This document shows positions 32,396 through 44,112 of a stretch of 64,000 nt of DNA, piece by piece. Origin of the DNA: Vicia villosa (lineage: Eukaryota > Streptophyta > Magnoliopsida > Fabales > Fabaceae); contig NC_081186.1 in assembly GCF_029867415.1 (NCBI RefSeq), forward strand, positions 26,911,915-26,975,914, written 5' to 3'. Both the position numbers and the translations under genes were made by a program. The number at the start of each line of letters is the position of its first letter. The first letter of the stretch is position 1. The notes beneath the pieces were generated by a model that was given only the letters and a program-made list of their open reading frames with translations, did no database searches and was not told where the DNA came from.

Positions 32396-35300
32396 ATCTC
32401 TTCTTAACACTACCGATAATAATACTGCTGAAACTCAATATAAATTCGAGGCTCTCGCTAATCAGTCTGAGGAAGGGGACGAGGAAGACGATGAACTTCC
32501 GGAAGAATTTTCAAGGTTAATGGACAGAGAATCCAAGAGCATGCTCCCTCCTCAAGAAGCCATTGAAATCATAAACTTGGGCACAAACAAGGAACCTAAG
32601 AAAATCAAGATTGGGGCGACACTGAACAAGGATATAAAAGCAACGTTGGTCAAGCTTCTCCACGACTATGTAGAAATATTCGCTTGGTCATACCGTGACA
32701 TGCCCGGATTGGACACAGATATCTTCGTACATAGGCTACCACTCAAAGAGGGTTGCACACCTGTTAGGCAAAAGCGCAGAAGAGTTCGACCCGACATGGA
32801 CAATAAAATCCGAGAAGAGGTACTCAAGAAATTCGACGCGGGGTTCCTCGCCGTAGTTGAATATCCACAGTGGATCGCCAATATAGTGCCAGTCCCTAAA
32901 AAGGATGGGAAAGTGCGCATGTGCGTAGATTACAGGGATCTGAATAAAGCAAGCCCAAAAGACGATTTTCCATTGCCACACATAGACATACTAGTGGACA
33001 ATACAGCGCAAGCGTCAGTATTCTCGTTCATGGATGGGTTTTCTGGGTATAATCAGATCAAAATGGCTCCCGAAGACATGGAGAAAACCACCTTTATGAC
33101 GTCTTGGGGAACTTTCTGTTACAAGGTAATGCCTTTTGGATTACGAAACGCTGGGGCAACGTATCAACGAGCCATGGTCACGCTGTTCCACGACATGATC
33201 CACAAAGAAGTCGAAGTATATGTGGATGACATGATCGCCAAGTCCTGTACTGAGGAGGAACATATTACACACTTACAAAAGTTGTTTGAACGCTTAAAGA
33301 AGTTCAAGCTAAGGTTGAACCCGAACAAGTGTACATTTGGCGTGAGGTCAGGAAAGTTGTTAGGATTCATCGTAAGCCAACGAGGCATAGAGGTAGATCC
33401 CGACAAAGTGAAGGCTATACAAGAAATGCCCGTCCCAAAAACATAAAAAGAGGTTCGTGGTTTCTTAGGTCGTTTGAACTACATCTCAAGGTTCATCTCG
33501 CATTTAACTGCTACATGTGAACCCATATTCAAATTACTAAGGAAAGACCAACCGATCAAGTGGAACGATGATTGTCAGGTGGCTTTCGAAACCATAAAAA
33601 GCTATTTGCAAGAACCACCAATACTCCTACCTCCCGTGTCAGGAAGACCATTGATCATGTACCTCACAGTCCTCGAAAGGTCTATGGGATGCGTACTGGG
33701 GCAGCAAGACGAAACGGGCAGAAAAGAGCATGCTATTTACTATCTTAGTAAGAAATTCACGGATTGCGAATCTCGATATTCACCGTTGGAAAAGACATGT
33801 TGCGCCCTAGCATGGGCCTCCAAACGTCTAAGGCAATATATGCTGAACCATTCCACATGGTTAATATCGAGAATGGATCCCTTGAAATATGTGTTCAAAA
33901 AACAGGCTCTCACGGGAAGAATTGCTAGATGGCAAATGTTGCTGTCAGAATACGACATCCAATACGTCACTCAAAAGGCGATAAAAGGGAGTGTACTGGC
34001 AGAACATCTAGCTCACCAACCCATCGAAGAATATCAGTCTATGAAGTCCGACTTCCCTGATGAGGACATTATGCTAGTAAGAGACTACGAAATACCTGGA
34101 CCCGATGAAGGACCCGAACCAGGCTTGGTATGGACACTTATGTTCGATGGAGCCTCAAACGCACTGGGACATGGCATAGGGGCAGTACTGACATCTCCTA
34201 ACAATCGACACATACCCTTCACTGCGAGATTATGTTTCGACTGTACCAACAATATTGCAGAATACGAAGCATGCATCTTGGGATTAGAAGCTGCGATCGA
34301 TCTAAGGATTAAATTACTTGAGGTATATGGGGATTCAGCGTTAGTAATCCACCAAGTCAATAAAGAATGGGATACTCGAGATGCAAAGCTAATCCCGTAT
34401 CGAGACCTCATACTAGAGTTAATGGCTGAGGTTGAGACAATCACCTTTACTCATATTCCAAGGGAAGAAAATCAAATGGCCGATGCGTTGGCAACACTTT
34501 CCTCTATGTTCAAAGTGACTTGGCCAAACCACGAACCACAAATAACAGTCAGACACTTTGATGAGCCTGCTTATTGTCTCACAATCGAGGAGCAACCTGA
34601 TAACAAGCCCTGGTATCATGATATTAGGAAATACCTGGAGAAACAAGAATATCCAGAGAACGCCTCCGCAATTGACAAAAAGACGCTAAGGAGGTTGGCA
34701 TCTAAGTTTTTCCTAAATGGTAATGTCCTATACAAGCGAAACTACGATTTGGTGTTACTAAGATGTGTGGACAAGAATGAGGCCAAGGAGATTATTAAGG
34801 AAGTCCATGAAGGAACCTTTGGAACTCACGCAAATGGACATTCAATGGCAAGAAAAATATTAAGAGCAAGGTACTATTGGTTAACAAGGGAGGCTGATTG
34901 TTTCCAATACGCAAGGACATGTCACAAATGCCAAATATATGCTGACAAAGTACACGTACCGCCAAATCCACTGAATGTACTTCACCATGGCCGTTTGCAA
35001 TATGGGGGATTGATATGATAGGAATGATCGAACCCAAAGCCTCTAATGGACACAAATTCATATTGGTCGCCATCGACTATTTCACCAAATGGGTCGAAGC
35101 TGCTTCCTACACTAATGTAACAAGACAAGTGGTTACCCGGTTCATCAAACATAACCTCATATGCCGATACGGGATTCCAAATAGAATCATCACTGATAAT
35201 GGGTCGAACCTGAACAATAACATGATGAAGGAGCTGTGCGAAGAGTTCAAAATTGAACATCATAATTCTTCACCATATAGGCCTAAGATGAATGGCGCTG

Positions 35301-35603
35301 TTGAAGCTGCAAATAAAAATATCAAAAAGATAATACAAAAGATGGTAAAAACGTACAAGGACTGGCATGAAATGCTTCCCTTCGCCTTGCACGGTTACAG
35401 AACTTCAGTACGCACGTCCACAGGGGCAACCCCTTTTTCTTTAGTGTACGGTATGGAAGCAGTCCTTCCCATCGAAGTAGAGATCCCCTCTTTAAGAGTT
35501 CTGGCTGACACAAAGTTAGAAGAATCGGAATGGGTAAAAACCCGTTTTGATCAGCTTAATCTCATTGAAGAAAAGCGACTGACAGCTTTGTGTCATGGGC
35601 AAC
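32396..35603 (+). pseudogene. Ogre-B pol: RT, RNase H, second RNase H, integrase N-terminal and core
   Basis: RT palm motifs include DGFSGYNQIKMAPED, MPFGLRNAGATYQRAM and YVDDM (about 33219-33233). TAA at 33444-33446 interrupts the RT C-terminus. The RT-linked RNase H follows (33600-34020). Then comes the additional RNase H typical of Tat/Ogre (MFDGASN, EYEACILGLEAA, GDSALVI, ENQMADALA; about 34140-34510). The integrase HHCC finger lies near 34800-34940. A frameshift near 34980 moves the integrase core to another phase (VAIDYFTKW, ITDNGS, GAVEAAN). Athila-2 interrupts it after 35603, and its C-terminal part resumes at 42261. Confidence 0.92.
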
Positions 35604-36775
35604 TGTTGAAAGTATTTGTGGGTAAATATTTTCTGTAATATATCGTATCCACAGGGATTGGTTAATATCACTGCCGTTCTATAGTTGTTTATTTTGAGTT
35701 AAGAAATTTGGTTTGGTTTGTTTTATACTAATAATAATATCAAAAGCAAATAATAAAATAAAAGCAAGTAAAGGACTTTGTGTTAACAAGTAAAGAAAGA
35801 TGTTGAGTCTTTAGGGTTCATCAACCTAATCCTATACAATTATCAATTAATTCACAATAGAACAATCCTTTGAATCATTATCTTCACTTATCCTCAAATA
35901 AGATTCCATGTCTGCAAATCAAATTAGATAACTTTTACCGGTATGAGATTCGATCTCTCCAAATCACAATAACGATAATAGTAATTAAGAACGATAATTA
36001 TGAAAACCCAATTACAATTCCATCTCTGCAAATTGCAATTGAATCAATATAGTAACCTAGGGCAAAAGTTAAATCCTTTCTTTCGATCAAAGATTCAACG
36101 ATAATTTAAGAATAAAAACAAGGTTTCTTATTGATAATAAATTCAAACAATTGTTCACAGGGATTAATCAATGGTAATGTATATTCATAGGTTAACTACT
36201 ACCTTAGACTCAACAAGAGGGATTTAGCTCTCCATAGACATGAAGAACATACAAGAATCAATGGAGGAATTCATCTTCATCAATGGAATGTCTTCGATTG
36301 GTAAAGAATCCACCTTCAATTGTTGTTCTCAGCTTCAGAATCAGATAGCTCTCCTAATTTCGCTCCCACAAAGTATATATAACCACTTGGAAACTAGGGC
36401 TTTAAAATAGAACTTTTGGGCTTTTAACGCCGAGGCCGCGGCGCGGCAACGGGCTGGCGCGGCGCGCCCTCAAACAGAAGTATTTTCGCGGCGCGCCTAG
36501 GAACTCTCGCGGCGCGCCCTTTGTACTTTCCATCTTTTTCTTCAGCCTTTGAGACTTCCAGCTTTCTTTCCTCCTCATGTTCTTCTTAAGTTCTTATTCA
36601 GCTCAAAACCTGCAACAATAACACCCACAAGTGATTCGATTTGCTTTACGCACGAACTAAACTTATTCAGTTCAATTCTTAATAAAAACCTATGGATTCA
36701 TCACATTTTTGCATTGGTTTAGCGAAGAAATCACTTATATTAACACATGAATTTACCATTAATTTACTCCTAACA
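35604..36775 (-). repeat. Athila-2 3' LTR (left copy)
   Basis: 1172 bp, plus-strand ends TGTTGAAAG...CCTAACA. It contains the GGCGCGCC array (36429-36520) 47 nt upstream of a TATA box (minus-strand TTATATATAC, 36382-36373). Confidence 0.97.
36373..36520 (-). promoter_or_regulatory. GGCGCGCC palindrome array with TATA box, Athila-2 left LTR
   Basis: Three GGCGCGCC octamers or GCGCGCC variants plus CCGCGGCGCGG lie within 92 bp of strongly GC-rich DNA in an AT-rich LTR. The TATA box is 47 nt downstream on the minus strand. The identical module in the right LTR is at 41853-42000. Confidence 0.7.
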
Positions 36776-38385
36776 AACTCTCCCCAACTTAGAGTTTTGT
36801 TTGTCCCTAAACAAAATTACTTACCTCCAGCAAAGTTTACCGACAATCAAGCAACAAGTTTTTCAAAAAGTTTTTCTCAAGTGGTTCAATCCAGTAACTA
36901 AGTCAAATACTCCTCGTCTACCTGCAAACTCAGAATATACACATGAAACAAACGTTGAAAGCAAATTACCTCCAGAAGTTCAAAACACTACACAATTGTA
37001 ATTGAATCAGCACTAATCACTCTCATCAAAAAGTATGATGAATAAAAGAGGGGTTAAACACTCATCCAAACAATTAAATCAACAAAGATCCATATCATAC
37101 GTTCACCAAATTTCTCGCATCAAGTCCTGTGGAATCTGAGAATCAGAAGGTCTTTCTCGGGTCGTAATGCGGTTTAGATTCAAAGAAAAGAAGATGATCA
37201 AGGGTTGTTCCTAATATAGGGAAGCATCCCATTCATAACTTATTTCTTTTTCTCTAAAACTCTACTTCCTTTACCTGTCCATCTTTTTTCATTCGTAGCT
37301 TGGTTTTTCTTTTTCACTTTTTTTTTTTCAGCAACCGTTATATTCTAACGTTGTTTCTTCTCTTTTTTTTTCAAGCTACGACTTCTTTTATCTTTCACCG
37401 ATTACCATAAGTACTTACTCTTCTTTTGAATGTGACTCTCCCCAACTTGGAGATCAACCTGTATTCAGATTATATGAATGCTCCCCTACTTTCTAAAAAG
37501 GTCAAAGAGAAAACACATCACCAAATTTTATGGTTGATGGTCCAAAACAAAACTTTTTATTGAGATCAGAACTCACCAGGTATTTTCCTTGGTGCATATT
37601 ATGATACTTACCTTGACCTCAGGCTCAAAGAATGGTTAGCAAAGGATCACACTCTCACAGAAGCAAATAAGTTTTTTCATTGGAATAGGCTAAAAGAACT
37701 CTCAGATTCAAACAAGTGCCTCAATCACTTTCACAGATTTCCACAAACGATGCAACAAACGGTTTAGCATGATACAAACACGTCAAAATAATTGATGGTC
37801 TCCTGCATATAATAAACAATGGAAAGCTTTCCTCACAATGGTTAAGGCTAAGCCGATCCAACAAGCAATGTACCATAAAGAACTTCTGACAGTATTTACT
37901 AACACCCTAAGTTTCATTGCACACATTAAGAGTTTGAGTTCAAAAATTCATACCTGCTTTGTTACTTATTGAAAAAGAAAGTGAAACTCAAAAATTTTGA
38001 ACATTCACTTACTACCACTTTCATACATGTTGCTTCATTGTTGATACTTCGCTTGAAGTTCTCGCTTTGTTATGGGACTACTTACTCTAACTGGGAGTAC
38101 ATAACAGACATAAAAACATAAAATTGAACATAAAAAATGCAAAGAGTCAATCCACCCCCAAACTTAAACTAAACATTGACCTCAATGTTTCGTAACAAGC
38201 CCGAGAGGGTTGACTCACAGAGGGTATTACAATATTACTTGCCTCTTCCTAGCTTTCACCAGAAAGGTTCCCTTATTATTTCCTGAAATAAAAATAGACA
38301 CAAATAAAACATTAGAAGTGTGGGTTACCTCCCACAAAGTGCTTCGTTTAACGTCGCATGGCTCGACGGTCCATTACCCCTTGTT
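36776..38385 (-). other. Athila-2 3' untranslated region
   Basis: No coding sequence is visible in 1.6 kb. On the minus strand the conserved Athila post-pol motif is at 38367-38337, TTTAAGTTTGGGGGTGG at about 38170-38153, and a PPT-like AAGTTGGGGAGAGT occurs twice, internally (about 37447-37434) and at the LTR border (about 36789-36776). The junction from the protease ORF straight to the post-pol motif shows that pol is cleanly missing. Confidence 0.75.
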
Positions 38386-40962
38386 TTATGGAGGGTATTT
38401 CCTTTTCCAACACTTGCTACTTTGTACTTCCATAACCACAAACTCATGAAGATGAAAAGCATGGATAGCTTTTCTCTTCCCTTTACCTTCCCCATTCTTC
38501 TCACTCTCCTTAGCCTTCTTAGGGCTTTTGACATCTTCATAATTTGGTTCCATTGGAGAAGATATGTTAGAGACTTTTTCTTGGAGGTTTTTGAGATTTT
38601 TGTCTTCTTGTTCACCTTCCGGCATACTAGTTGAATTTTTCTCATTTACCCCTGACCTATGTTTCTTGACTCCTAACATCTTCAAGGTTACTTCTTCATC
38701 AAATGATTTTAGCGTTAGCGTCCCCTTTTCAATGTCAAAATTACAGCGTCCTGTCGACAAAAAGGGTCTCCCAAGAAGGATCGGAGTTTCTTCATCTTCC
38801 GGAATGTCCATGATGTGGAAGTCAACAGGAAAAACAAACTTATCAACTTCTACTAGTACATCTTCTGCTACTCCATAAGATTTCTTAGTAGTGTGATCGG
38901 CGAACCGTAATTGTGACTTACTTTCACTAATCTTGTCTAATTCAAGCCTTTTGAAAATGGATAAAGGCATTAAACTCACACTAGAGCCAGAATCGAGAAG
39001 TACCTTTTTAAATGATATATTCTTGATAGTGCATGGTATCGCCACCGCCCCAGGGTCTTTTCTCTTAATTGGGATTTTTCTTGCTGCAGCGACTATACTA
39101 CACTTCTCGATTGCAATTTTCGGTTCTCCTTCTAGTGATCTTTTTTTCGCCGACACCTCCTTCATAAATTTCTTATACACAGGTATGTGCTCCAGTGCTT
39201 CAAAGAAAGGTAAATTCACAACTAACTTTTTGAACAAGGACGTAAATTTCCGAACGTCTTTCTCTTTTGAATCCTTCTTTGTTACTCGCAAAGGGAGGGG
39301 TGGTTTAATCACCTGTTCAACATCTTTCTTATTTTTTTCTTCAACTGGTTTCATTGGTAGTATTACAACTTCTGGCTCTTTTAGGTCCTCTCTTATTTCC
39401 AGATCTACCTCCATCGCCATAGGGTCACCTATCTCTTCTTTCTCTTTTTCCGATTCTAAATCCTTTTGACTCCTTGTTGTAACAGCATTAATTTTCTCTT
39501 GGTCTTGCGGTTTTTTCACGGTTGAGTTTGGCAAGGCTCCTTGTGCCTGTAGAGTAAGCTGATGTGTTATTTGCCCCACTTGAGTTTGCAGATTTTTAAT
39601 TGCAGCTTCCTGGTTCTTCTGATTTATCACTGATGTTTGAATGAACTGATTCACTGTTTCCTCTAACTTGGATTGTCCTCCTTGCTGTTGTTGCGGTGGT
39701 TGAGTGTATGGTTGGAATGCTTGTTGTTGATACCCTTGATTCGGTGGCCTTTGCTGGTACCCTTGATTGTTATATCTTGGTGGATAACCTTGTTGGTATG
39801 GCTGGTTCTGATATTGATTCTGCCTTTGTCCTTGATTATTGTTCATGTAATTCACTTCTTCTTCTTGCACTGGTGGACAGAATCCTGTTTGATGATCTCC
39901 CTTGCACAATTCGCACTTAGCAACTTGATATGAATTAGATACCCAGTTCAGCTCCTTGATCTGTTGTGGTAATTTAGACATTTGTTGTGTCAAAAGTTCC
40001 ACTTGTGAAGTTAGCAATTTGTTCTGAGCAAGTAGAGCATCACTGTTGTTCAACTCTAACATTCCGGGTTTCTTATCTCTTACCGTTCGATCATGATTGC
40101 CTTGATGATCATTTAGAGCCATTCGCTCTATTATCTGAGTAGCTTCTTCAGGTGTTTTGGACATGAGAGAACCACCAGCTGTGGCGTCCAGAAGTGTCTT
40201 GTTTGTAGCTGTGAGACCGTTACGGAACATATGGATTTGGTCAACGTCTGAAAAACCGTGTCCTTTGCACTTTCTCAACATAGCTTTATACCTTTCCCAT
40301 GCTTCATTCAAAGATTCATTACTACCTTGAGAAAATACTGCTATTGCTGTTTTTGCTTCGAAGAATCGGTTTTGAGAGTAAAACCTTTCCAGAAATTTTT
40401 CTTCCAATGTGTTCCAATTTGTCATCACTACCTCGGGTTGATCCAGATACCAATCCTTTGCCTTAGATAGCAAAGAGTGTGGGAACAACCTCTTAAATAA
40501 TGCTTCCTCATCAGCTTGAGCGACACCCGTAGTACCCGCTAACTCATAGAATCGAGTAAGATGCGTGTACGGGTCTTCATGGTCCAATCCGGCGAAAGGA
40601 CTTGCACAAATCAATTGTATGATACCGGTCTTCAGTTCTGTCGGTCGCCCGTTGGCGGCAGTTCTCGCGAACTGAGGATTGAGTCTTGGACTATTAGCAC
40701 ATGGACCATTAGCAGCCATGTTGCCAACAGTAGGTTGTATAAAAACTTCCGGCTCTTCCTCCGTGAATAGTTCGTGAAAGAAGAATCCTTCTTGCGACTC
40801 GTCAATGGTTTCAAGTTGTTGTGACGATGTCGCGGTTGCGTTGTCTCTTGCTTTTGCTATGTTCGCTCTTTTTCGTGCTTTGCTATTTACCCTCCTAGCG
40901 GTCCTTTCGATCTCGGGATCAAAAAGAAGTTGATCGCTAGAAACTTTGCTGCGCATACACAA
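38386..40962 (-). CDS. Athila-2 gag-protease polyprotein, intact
   Basis: 858 codons without interruption from ATG 40962, about 100 nt downstream of the PBS. The N-terminus is basic. The gag core spans about residues 120-300 (DWYLDQPEVVMTNWNTLEEKF, AWERYKAMLRKCKGHGF). A zinc knuckle CELCKGDHQTGFC lies at about 346, a Gln/Asn/Tyr-rich low-complexity linker at about 370-440, then an acidic-basic linker. The aspartic protease has LLDSGSSVSLMP at about 655 and ILLGRPFL further on. The C-terminus is Lys/Glu-rich and ends without RT. The product could assemble particles and mature itself, but it lacks polymerase and integrase. Codon phase is clean, which is unusual in this window. Confidence 0.95.
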   Translation of the reverse strand: MCMRSKVSSDQLLFDPEIERTARRVNSKARKRANIAKARDNATATSSQQLETIDESQEGFFFHELFTEEEPEVFIQPTVGNMAANGPCANSPRLNPQFARTAANGRPTELKTGIIQLICASPFAGLDHEDPYTHLTRFYELAGTTGVAQADEEALFKRLFPHSLLSKAKDWYLDQPEVVMTNWNTLEEKFLERFYSQNRFFEAKTAIAVFSQGSNESLNEAWERYKAMLRKCKGHGFSDVDQIHMFRNGLTATNKTLLDATAGGSLMSKTPEEATQIIERMALNDHQGNHDRTVRDKKPGMLELNNSDALLAQNKLLTSQVELLTQQMSKLPQQIKELNWVSNSYQVAKCELCKGDHQTGFCPPVQEEEVNYMNNNQGQRQNQYQNQPYQQGYPPRYNNQGYQQRPPNQGYQQQAFQPYTQPPQQQQGGQSKLEETVNQFIQTSVINQKNQEAAIKNLQTQVGQITHQLTLQAQGALPNSTVKKPQDQEKINAVTTRSQKDLESEKEKEEIGDPMAMEVDLEIREDLKEPEVVILPMKPVEEKNKKDVEQVIKPPLPLRVTKKDSKEKDVRKFTSLFKKLVVNLPFFEALEHIPVYKKFMKEVSAKKRSLEGEPKIAIEKCSIVAAARKIPIKRKDPGAVAIPCTIKNISFKKVLLDSGSSVSLMPLSIFKRLELDKISESKSQLRFADHTTKKSYGVAEDVLVEVDKFVFPVDFHIMDIPEDEETPILLGRPFLSTGRCNFDIEKGTLTLKSFDEEVTLKMLGVKKHRSGVNEKNSTSMPEGEQEDKNLKNLQEKVSNISSPMEPNYEDVKSPKKAKESEKNGEGKGKRKAIHAFHLHEFVVMEVQSSKCWKRKYPP

Positions 40963-41063
40963 TCTTCTGCAAAACTAGCAAACACGTGAAACAACCAAAT
41001 AGAGAAAATAAAAATTAAAACTCAAAATAAGAACTATTGCAATGCATGCAATATTGACACCAA

Positions 41064-41081
41064 TCCCCGGCAACGGCGCCA
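41064..41081 (-). other. Primer binding site of Athila-2
   Basis: The minus strand reads TGGCGCCGTTGCCGGGGA, 3 nt from the 5' LTR at 41085. It is identical to the PBS of Athila-1. Confidence 0.92.
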
Positions 41082-41084
41082 ATT

Positions 41085-42255
41085 TGTTGAAAGTATTTGT
41101 GGGTAAATATTTTCTGTAATATATCGTATCCACAGGGATTGGTTAATATCACTGCCGTTCTATAGTTGTTTATTTTGAGTTAAGAAATTTGGTTTGGTTT
41201 GTTTTATACTAATAATAATATCAAAAGCAAATAATAAAATAAAAGCAAGTAAAGGACTTTGTGTTAACAAGTAAAGAAAGATGTTGAGTCTTTAGGGTTC
41301 ATCAACCTAATCCTATACAATTATCAATTAATTCACAATAGAACAATCCTTTGAATCATTATCTTCACTTATCCTCAAATAAATTCCATGTCTGCAAATC
41401 AAATTAGATAACTTTTACCGGTATGAGATTCGATCTCTCCAAATCACAATAATGATAATAGTAATTAAGAACGATAATTATGAAAACCCAATTACAATTC
41501 CATCTCTGCAAATTGCAATTGAATCAATATAGTAACCTAGGGCAAAAGTTAAATCCTTTCTTTCGATCAAAGATTCAACGATAATTTAAGAATAAAAACA
41601 AGGTTTCTTATTGATAATAAATTCAAACAATTGTTCACAGGGATTAATCAATGGTAATGTATATTCATAGGTTAACTACTACCTTAGACTCAACAAGAGG
41701 GATTTAGCTCTCCATAGACATGAAGAACATACAAGAATCAATGGAGGAATTCATCTTCATCAATGGAATGTCTTCGATTGGTAAAGAATCCACCTTCAAT
41801 TGTTGTTCTCAGCTTCAGAATCAGATAGCTCTCCTAATTTCGCTCCCACAAAGTATATATAACCACTTGGAAACTAGGGCTTTAAAACAGAACTTTTGGG
41901 CTTTTAACGCCGAGGCCGCGGCGCGGCAACGGGCTGGCGCGGCGCGCCCTCAAACAGAAGTATTTTCGCGGCGCGCCTAGGAACTCTCGCGGCGCGCCCT
42001 TTGTACTTTCCATCTTTTTCTTCAGCCTTTGAGACTTCCAGCTTTCTTTCCTCCTCATGTTCTTCTTAAGTTCTTATTCAGCTCAAAACCTGCAACAATA
42101 ACACCCACAAGTGATTCGATTTGCTTTACGCACGAACTAAACTTATTCAGTTCAATTCTTAATAAAAACCTATGGATTCATCACATTTTTGCATTGGTTT
42201 AGCGAAGAAATCACTTATATTAACACATGAATTTACCATTAATTTACTCCTAACA
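41085..42255 (-). repeat. Athila-2 5' LTR (right copy)
   Basis: 1171 bp, essentially identical to 35604-36775. The GGCGCGCC array is at 41909-42000 and the TATA box at 41862-41853 (minus). This LTR would drive the element RNA. Confidence 0.97.
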
Positions 42256-42260
42256 GCAAC

Positions 42261-42511
42261 TCTATCAGAAAAGGATGAAAAAGGCGTTTGATAAAAAGGT
42301 CCGCCCTTGAACTTACAAAGAAGGAGATCTCGTCCTCAAGAAGATCTTACTACCCCGACTCGATGCCCGAGGAAAATGGACACCTAACTACGAAGGTCCA
42401 TACGTCATAAAAACAGTATTCTCAGGAGGAGCGCTTGTCCTCACCACCATGGATGGGGGTGAACTGCCGCATCCAATCAATTCATATGCAGTCAAGAAGT
42501 ACTACGCCTAG
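42261..42511 (+). pseudogene. Ogre-B integrase C-terminal part
   Basis: After removal of Athila-2 and one gcaac copy, the integrase phase continues exactly here. A TGA at 42308-42310 interrupts it, then KEGDLVLKK, GKWTPNYEGPYVI and a normal stop at 42509-42511 follow, as in the integrase C-terminal domain of Ogre elements. Confidence 0.9.
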
Positions 42512-44112
42512 CAAAGGCAAGATTCCAAGACATGAATCCAAGACAAGTTGTAAAGGATAAGAAGTCGTGCAACCATCAACTTCCGAAGTCAAGGGATTAC
42601 TGGGGCCCTCGATAGCAAAAAGAGCAATAGCAGTATTAATATCATTTCTATTTGTCATTTTCTTTCTCTCACACCTTTTGTACATTCGCCAATTCAAGGC
42701 AATATCAATAAAAGTTTTTCCTGTCATACTGCGTCTTTTCATCATTTTAGTACCAAGTGCAAAGAATAATTTATTCCTCATAAAATTTAAACTTTGAACT
42801 TAAAACAAGAAACTTACAAATCATTAGACAAAATAAAGGAAACGAGACCACGACATCTCTGGCAGTCGATATACGCTTTGTGATACGATCATTCCGAAAC
42901 ACCGCAATATCCCAATGAACTAACCTCAGACGATCTGAGCTAAGACTCGCGAAACTGCTCAAAAGGTTTTAAACAAATCCAATGGGTGACAAAAAGACAG
43001 AACATCAAAGTCATCATACATACATAAACACTCACACACACGACACTTGCATAAACATTCATGCACTTACAACAAATTATAAACATACGCATTTGTGAAG
43101 CAATATTCTAAAGGTAAAGTTATCTGAAGGATGCGAAGATTCCACCAGCTTGCTAGAATGATAGCAAATGGCTCTCTCGGAATTCAAGCGAACTCGACAA
43201 CAAGGAAGTGGTCTCTACCACAAAACTTGTTTCCCAACTCCTATTTTCCCATTCCTATTCCAAACTGATTTCCCAACTCCTATTTTCCAAATCCTATTTC
43301 AAATCCTATTCCAATTCCTATTCAAACTATGACTTATTGCGTTAGTCCCTGAGCAGCAATAATTTATGTCTTATCACATTAGTCCCTTGGCAGTGATATG
43401 ACGCTACGTCTCTTTGGTACGTTAGTCCCTTGGCAGTAACCGAGACTCAATCCTATTCCAATTCCTATTCAAACTATAACTTATTGCGTTAGTCCCTGAG
43501 CAGCAATAAGTTATGTCTTATTACGTTAGTCCCTTGGAAGTGATATGGCGCTACGTCTCTTTGGTACATTAGTCCCTTGGCAGTAACCGAGACTCAATCC
43601 TATTCCAATCCCATTCCAACTCCTATTCAACTATGACTTATTACGTTAATCCCTGAGCAGCAATAAGTTATGTCTTATCACGTTAGTCCCTTGGCAGTGA
43701 TCTCCTTTCAAAACTTCTTGCTGAGTCGTATCACGTTAGTCCCTTGGCAGTGATACAAAATTACGTCTCCTCGCAAATAGGGATTTATTTCCCCTGTTTC
43801 TCAAACAGTTCTTCAAATGGGTTTATCGCGTTAGTCCCTCGGCAGTGATTTTCTCCAAAAATCTCATCAACAACAGACAAGTTCATCACATCATGCATAC
43901 ACCAGGACAAGGTGTAAAATATAGGTTGTCCTGTAGGGCCGTACTATAACCAAAACACAGTGGACCCTTCCGGTAAAGCGTCTACTCCACATTCTACAAC
44001 GCCAGCAAATTTCAGGGCATTTTTAGTGTTCAATAATCTTCCACCTTCAGATCGCGACAGGAAAACATGCCTATCTGATTCTTCAGGTTTAAGAAGATTG
44101 AACAGGGGCAGC
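42512..44112 (+). other. Ogre-B 3' untranslated region
   Basis: 1.6 kb with no convincing gene; the open frames here have no recognisable domain. It contains the tandem repeats listed separately and ends with TTGAACAGGGGCAGC (44098-44112), the PPT region directly before the 3' LTR. Confidence 0.75.
43300..43860. repeat. Higher-order tandem repeat in the Ogre-B 3' UTR
   Basis: CGTTAGTCCCTTGGCAGT and variants (CTGAGCAG, CTCGGCAG) occur ten times. Three of them with their spacers form a larger unit of about 140-160 bp that opens with TCCTATTCAAACTATGACTT and starts near 43314, 43461 and 43622. Confidence 0.85.

Larger units (their letters stand above)
35604..42255 (-). mobile_element. Athila-2: young gag-protease-only Athila derivative (TR-GAG-like)
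   Basis: 6652 bp, LTRs 35604-36775 and 41085-42255, perfect target duplication gcaac (35599-35603 and 42256-42260) in the Ogre-B integrase frame. The minus strand has the Athila PBS next to the right LTR and a PPT-like GGGGAGAGTT next to the left LTR. The LTRs differ by only two substitutions and one 1-bp indel. The single gene is an uninterrupted gag-protease ORF; RT, RNase H and integrase are absent. It must have been mobilised by pol enzymes of another element. Confidence 0.95.

Noticed and set aside
38933..39933. Plus-strand frames of 178 and 86 codons opposite the Athila-2 gag-protease gene
   Set aside because: Antisense shadows of an intact, recognisable gag-protease ORF with low-complexity composition.
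42567..42797. Hydrophobic 76-codon frame after the Ogre-B integrase, resembling an envelope remnant
   Set aside because: Short, no start context, no signal peptide plus cleavage arrangement and no similarity I recognise. AT-rich DNA often gives such hydrophobic frames.
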